Positions 58,926 to 64,000 of a stretch of 64,000 nucleotides of DNA are shown here, piece after piece. Under the pieces are notes generated by a model, which saw only the letters and a program-made list of their open reading frames with translations, ran no database searches and was not told the DNA's origin. Origin of the DNA: Gigaspora rosea (taxonomy: Eukaryota; Glomeromycota; Glomeromycetes; Diversisporales; Gigasporaceae). Each line of letters opens with the position of its first letter. Position 1 is the first letter of the stretch. Where the stretch lies: assembly GCA_003550325.1 (NCBI GenBank), contig QKWP01000237.1, forward strand, positions 266,994 to 330,993. Reading direction: 5' to 3'. The translations under genes and the position numbers were made by a program.

Positions 58926-59139
58926 ACAAATGTTATTAATAGTATCTATATCTCAGTTAATCTAACATTCACAAAATATGCATAACAGACAAAAATCAAT
59001 TTTTAAAATTATAAATAATAACTACTGAGTATGTAAATAAAAAACAACTAGTTGTTCCTGTATCCTTGATTTTTGCATTTCAATTTTCATTATCCTACAT
59101 TGGAAAAATAAAAACATTAATAATTTGCAGTAATATTTA

Positions 59140-59455
59140 AATTTATCAAATAAGTGCAGAATTTTGTTTAAAAAATTGCAAAGATCATCAAAATTTAGAT
59201 TTTTTGCAGTTCTTCGCAGATTTTTTGCCAAAATTCTGTGAAAATATTTAAAAAGTATAATATTCGCAGATTATAATAGAATCAGGAATTAATAATCTGT
59301 AATGATCTTCAAATTTATCAAATAAGTTCAGAATCTTGTTTAAAAAATTGCAAAGATTTTCAAAATTTAGATTTTTGCAGTTCTTCACAAATTTTTTGCC
59401 AAAAAATCTGAGCAAATTTTTTAAAAAGTATAATCTTCGCAGATTATGTCTATTA
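59140..59455. repeat. direct duplication, about 170-bp period
   Basis: AAATTTATCAAATAAGT...CAGAAT and TTTTTTGCAGTTCTTC...GCAGATT occur at 59140-59275 and 59310-59450. Confidence 0.75.
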
Positions 59456-59659
59456 TAAACTGCGATAATCTCCAAAATTATAACTATGATACTTACCTGC
59501 TAGTAAGAACATGAGAAAAACAATAAACAAAACAAACCAATAAATAAATAAACACGTTTTTTTTATTCTTTTTTTTAATAGCAAAAATTTATAAAAAATT
59601 TTAATTTTGCAAATTTTTTAAAATTTGAATAAAAACAAAATAGCACCTCTAGTGCATAT

Positions 59660-59743
59660 GCAATGGTGGGAATAAAAGTAAATTTCTAGTTATTTTCATA
59701 GTAAGGCCAGAATTTTTATTCCCACCATATTGCATATATGTGC
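59660..59743. repeat. 84-bp hairpin element
   Basis: GTGCATATGCAATGGTGGGA, then ATAAAA, pairs with TTTTATTCCCACCATATTGC, then ATATATGTGC. Confidence 0.8.
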
Positions 59744-59779
59744 AGGAAACAATAAATAAATAAATAAATAAAGCAAACA

Positions 59780-60640
59780 CATTTTTTTTATTACTTTTTT
59801 GGTTTATTCTAATTTTTTTATTCATTTTTTTTAAACTTTTTTTTTAACGATTTTTTTTCTTTTAAATTTTTATTTATTTTTTGTTTTTTTTTTATTTTTT
59901 ATTATCGTTTTTTTATTTTATTCTTTTTTTTTATCGTTTTATTTATTATTATTATTTACTTTTTTTTTATTTTAATTATTTTTTATATCATTTTTTTAAT
60001 TATTTTTTACGTTTTTTTTTTAAATTTTTTTTTTAATTTATCTGTTTTTTTTTAATTTTTTTCGATTCTTTTAATTTTTTTTTATATTATTTCTTTTTCT
60101 TATATTATTTCTTTTTTTTTATATTATTTTTTTTTTATATTATTTCTTTTTTTATATTATTTTTTTTTTTTATTTCTTCGCTATTATTTTTTTCTTATTA
60201 TTATTTTTTTAATTTTTTCTATTCTTATTTTTATTCGGTTTTTTTTAAAATTTTTTTTTTATTATTTATTTTTTTAATTTTTTATCATTTAATTTTTTTT
60301 TATTGTTTAACGTTTGTTGTTTTTATTTATTTTTATTTTTTTTTATAGTTTTTTAAATTTTTTCGTATTTATTTTTTTTTATTTTTTTCTTTTTATTATT
60401 ATTTTATTTTTTAAATTATTTTTTTGATTTATTTTTATTTAAATGTACTTACAGTACGTTTATTTTTTACTTATTAAGTTTAAGTTATTAGTTTTTTTAT
60501 TTATAATATTTTATTTAAAGTAAGTTATTTATTTTTTATTTTTTGTTAAAACAGATCTTTTTTTATTTTTATTATTTTATTAATTATTATTATTAATTTA
60601 TTATTTTATTAATAATAATTTATTTTTAAGATTTTTACCG
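59780..60640. repeat. 0.86-kb T-rich, almost G-free tract
   Basis: Runs of T broken by single A, C or short AT pieces, nearly no G on the plus strand. Confidence 0.85.
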
Positions 60641-60644
60641 GTGA

Positions 60645-60940
60645 TGATCTACCGGATATAAATAGATAAGTGGTTTTTTTTCTGTTTCTTTTTTTTCTGT
60701 ATATAGCTGATAGTACTAACTAACGTTATATTTGTTGTTAGTTTTAGTTTCGTCCATTTCGGCATTCAAGATTTACCAAGGCAAGACGTTCTTTCGTATA
60801 AATAGATAAGTATTCGGGGGTTTTTTCTGTTTCTTTTTTTTTCTGTAAATAGTACTAATGTTTAATATATTTGTCGTAAGTTTTAGTTTCATCCTTTTCG
60901 GTATTCAAGATTTACCAAAACAAGGCATTCTTTCGTTGCA
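60645..60940 (+). promoter_or_regulatory. duplicated promoter-like block (TATA plus pyrimidine tract)
   Basis: TATAAATAGATAAG followed by a TTTTTCTGTTTCTTTTTTTT tract, TCTGTA(T/A)ATAG and TTTTAGTTTCRTCC.TTTCGG occurs twice (60656-60785 and 60797-60930). TATA box, T/C tract and start-site-like CAAGATTTACCAA are promoter-like. Downstream 60940-61320 is GC-richer and weakly open (GWSLIFCRRVTWSFL) but not recognised as a gene. Confidence 0.4.
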
Positions 60941-61499
60941 GGTGCATTTCCCTTCGTCATTGTGTCGTCTAGGTTGGAGTCTCATTTTCTGTCGGCGCGT
61001 TACTTGGAGCTTTTTGTTGGCATGTTACTGTTATTGGTGTAATTCGTACAGCGAAGTATCCATTTCTATTTTTTTTTGCTTTAGCATTTATTGTGCAGTA
61101 CTAATTCTTTTCAGGTTCAGAACAGGTACGTCTTACTTTTTGGCGCATTACTGGATACGTTCATCGTTGGTGCCGAGTTTGTGATGCTGTATTTGACGCC
61201 TTTTTCATCGTTTCGTTCGTCATTTTGTTCTTCATTTGTTCAACATTTCGTTCGTTGTCGTTTTGTTTGTCGTGCTGTGGGTTAGGTTTTTGTGTTGGTC
61301 TTTGATTTTCATGGCATTGTTGGGATTTAGTAGATAGGAAAGTTAGTGGTTAGATTATATTAGATGTTTAGGTAGAAGGACGGTATCTCTATGGAGTTTG
61401 TATGGTGTGCAATGGTGTCTTTACTGCATTTAAGTGGTGTTTTTGTGGTGTCTTTATAGTTTTGTGTAGTGTATTTAAGGCGTTTTTGTGGTGTTTCTT

Positions 61500-61514
61500 G
61501 TAATATGTTTTGTG

Positions 61515-61549
<35 letters not shown>

Positions 61550-61855
61550 TATTTGAATATATTAAATATTTTTTTATTAATATATGAATATTTAGCTAGC
61601 ATTTAATATTTAGATGAGCATATATATAGTAATTTTTTATTATTCGCTTTTTGTTATTTTTTTTATTTTTTACAATCTGCACAGATTATTGAATTGTTAA
61701 TTGTTAAAGATCTGTGCAGAAAATTAAATCTGCGCAGAAAAAAAAAATTTTTTTAACGATCGCCGGCAGGGTCGCAGAACTGCATTAATTTTTGATAATT
61801 GGTTTTTTTAAAAACCTGCGCAGATCTGCACTATAAAAACTTCCCCAATGTCTAT
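61500..61855. repeat. about 310-bp direct repeat, copy 1
   Basis: Holds TTTAGCTAGCATTTAATATT, AAAGATCTG(T)GCAGA and CGGCAGGGTCGCAGAACTGC, ending CACTATAAAAACTTCCCC. Preceded by a T-run of about 30. GCAGAT/ATCTGC motifs are repeated and inverted. Confidence 0.85.
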
Positions 61856-61959
61856 TGATACTTCGATAATAACTCTTACGACGACTCCTGCGACGGTTTC
61901 AAAAATGACATCGACGCTGACGACTCTATACAGATCAAAAACCAATATATCGGGTACCT

Positions 61960-62095
61960 ACCGGGTACCATATTACTATGATTGAAAAAATATATAAAAT
62001 GCTACATATCGGTGACCTATCATACATATATCGTATAGTTTGGATATATCGGGTACCCGATGTGTATATNACCAATACAGTATTATGTTTTTGTA
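61960..62095. repeat. ATATCGGGTACC motif cluster between the two direct repeats
   Basis: TATCGGGTACC, CCGGGTACCATA, TATCGGTGACC and TATCGGGTACCCGAT occur within 150 bp, partly inverted; resembles the subterminal arrays described elsewhere. One N at about 62070. Confidence 0.5.
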
Positions 62096-62109
62096 ATAAA
62101 TTATTATAT

Positions 62110-62410
62110 TATTAAAATATAAATATTTGAATATATTAAATATTCTTTTATTAATATATGAATATTTAGCTAGCATTTAATATTTAGATGAGCATACATA
62201 TAGTAATTTTTTATTATTCGCTTTTTGTTATTTTTTTTATTTTTTACAATCTGTGCAGATTATTGAATTGTTAATTGTTAAAGATCTGCGCAGAAAAAAA
62301 AATTTTCTTCAACGATCACCGGCAGGGTCGCAGAACTGCATTAATTTTTGATAATTGTTTTTTTTTAAAAATCTGTGCAGATCTGCACTATAAAAACTTC
62401 CCCGATGTAT
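62110..62410. repeat. about 310-bp direct repeat, copy 2
   Basis: More than 90 percent identical to 61530-61850 by eye. Spacing of about 575 bp. No TG...CA termini or primer-binding site, so not called an LTR. Confidence 0.85.
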
Positions 62411-63166
62411 TACAACATTATTTACATATAAATACAGTGAACAATGACTATAATCCTTATAAAGTTAGCTAATTTAAATTATGCATATATATTTTACTTA
62501 TCAAAGCTCATTCTCGAAAGTTTTTTTTTATTATAAATTACACTAACATTAACCAAGTCTAACCTGACCCTAATAATAATAATCGGAATTACTTTGTCTG
62601 CGAAATGAACTTTAGTGAAATAGACTCAGTGAAATGAACTCGTAGAGGTTTAAACTTCTGGCTTAAACTCTGCTGCAATAGTTGATTGGATCCTTATAAT
62701 AGATAATAAGTAAACAGGTGCGAAACAGAAATTAATAGTAATAATATAGGAATTCGATAATTATAAACTATCACAGCACAAATTAAATATTATTATACTA
62801 TACACATTAGTGATTGTTTATATAAATAAATCTGATATAGTCACATATACCAATATTACTAACCTGGTCCATAAATAGTAAAGTTTTTAGTGATCTTGAG
62901 TAATTTCAACTTGGGATCTTTCTGTGGAAACCAGTTTATCACGTATAATAATAATCAAATGATCATTAATGAACAAATTCATTCAAATCCTTTATTACGA
63001 CTTCTCACTATTTTTTTGAAAATCATTGATTATCAATTCTTCAAGTCAGTAAAAAAGCTCAATGCTATAAATAAATATAGGATGAAATGTCTATAAAAGC
63101 AACAATAATGTATGTTTCAATATACACCAATCATTTTTAACAACTTGAAAGTTTTTTTTTTGCTTA
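62411..63166. other. non-coding spacer
   Basis: Nothing recognised. Confidence 0.4.
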
Positions 63167-63305
63167 AGTACATTTACATTAAATATTAACATGTACATTA
63201 AACATTAATATTTACATTAAAATTAATATTTACATTAAACATTAATATTTGCATTAAACATTAACATGTACATGTAACATGTACATGTACATGTACATGT
63301 AACAT
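63167..63305. repeat. minisatellite ATTAA.ATTAATATTTAC and ACATGT microsatellite
   Basis: About six imperfect copies of TACATTAAACATTAATATT followed by ACATGT repeats. Confidence 0.85.
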
Positions 63306-63443
63306 TGGGGTATGCGGTCAACTAAGTAAATCAAAACTATGTGTAGTATCATATAAAAATTAATTAGTGAAGATTTTTTTGAAATTCGGATCAGAAATAG
63401 TAATCAAAATAGTGATCAGGATTATTTATCACTTTTTATATAT

Positions 63444-63811
63444 GTTTTAATAGTAAAGAATGACTTGAATAGTTTTAGATGTCTAAAGCGAATCGCTTTA
63501 CTTTTTTCAATTATTTTAGTATAAATCTATTCTTAAATACGTTTATAACAAAGTTACGTTAAAAAATTTTAAATTCTTGTATTGAATTTTATCTGCAACG
63601 AAACTATCTTTTTTTTTGAATAGTTCTCAATATGAAACAGAACTTTTGTAAAGAGTCAACTTGAAATCTAAATAATAATGTCGAAAAATTTTTAACACAA
63701 CGTTGTTATAAACATGTTTAAGAATAGATTTATGCTAAAATAATTGAAAAAGTAAATCGATTCAATTCGCTCTAGACACCAAAACCATTCAAGTCATTCT
63801 TTACTATTAAA
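63444..63811. mobile_element. foldback element with about 125-bp arms
   Basis: TTTTAATAGTAAAGAATGAC (63445) pairs with GTCATTCTTTACTATTAAAA (63811). Inner arms share CTATTCTTAAATACGTTTAT and TTTTTCAATTATTTTAG in inverted order with about 15 percent mismatch. Confidence 0.8.
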
Positions 63812-64000
63812 ATATATTGTTACAAGCGACTATAGCCTTCTATATAGTACTTGCAACACAGCACACAGCGACAGGGATCTTGTAAGGGTCAGAGAAGATA
63901 TGAAGCAGTGTGGAAGTGGAATATTACTTCACTAGAGCGGTTCAGTTTATTTTTATTAATTAATAAGAGTATTATTTATTTAGCAAAGATATATTTTATT

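Noticed and set aside
61500-62410. LTR pair of a retrotransposon
   Set aside because: No TG/CA termini, primer-binding site or polypurine tract next to the repeats.

Overview
The window is AT-rich (roughly three quarters A+T) eukaryotic DNA with short introns (about 60-90 bp, GT...AG), few genes and very dense repeats. The Sel1 repeats with the GVEKDEHKAF-type signature, the kinase-like (TKL-type) domains with an HRDLHSGNI loop, and the mix of tyrosine-recombinase retroelements, hAT-like and integrase-type transposons fit an arbuscular mycorrhizal fungus (Glomeromycotina, Rhizophagus/Glomus-like). The assignment is an inference from family resemblance, not from a database search.

Layout. 1-1.5 kb: decayed DIRS-like retroelement, minus strand. 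2.1-2.7 kb: GC-ended inverted-repeat element. 2.9-3.9 kb: fossil protein kinase. 4.1-5.0 kb: fossil tyrosine recombinase, followed by two structured 36-37 nt repeats. 7.5-9.3 kb: non-autonomous hAT element with perfect 8-bp target duplication. 10.4-15.4 kb: the only host-gene cluster, all minus strand: a TKL-like kinase, a Sel1-repeat protein, and N-terminal exons of the proteasome adaptor ECM29. Splice phases allow the ECM29 exons to run directly into the Sel1 exon, so a chimeric gene is possible. 15.5-30 kb: non-coding, holding foldbacks, a 16-bp-TSD retroposon, a near-perfect 408-bp palindrome, a 690-bp gap and Helitron-like ends. 30.1-34.8 kb: three hAT-like elements nested one in another. 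38.7-40.7 kb: fossil hAT transposase. 40.9-48.0 kb: fossil Ty3-type LTR retrotransposon (gag to integrase) interrupted by at least four smaller elements. 48.1-57.2 kb: a 9.1-kb terminal-inverted-repeat element whose two arms are inverted arrays of a tandem repeat, with a decayed integrase-type transposase in its core that is itself split by a TA-inserted pogo-like element. 57.9-64 kb: minisatellites, a T-rich tract, promoter-like duplications and foldbacks.

No gene here is clearly intact. The host genes each carry single-base or two-base frame breaks, several of them in homopolymers, so either decay or assembly error is possible. There is no rRNA, tRNA or CRISPR array that I can support.
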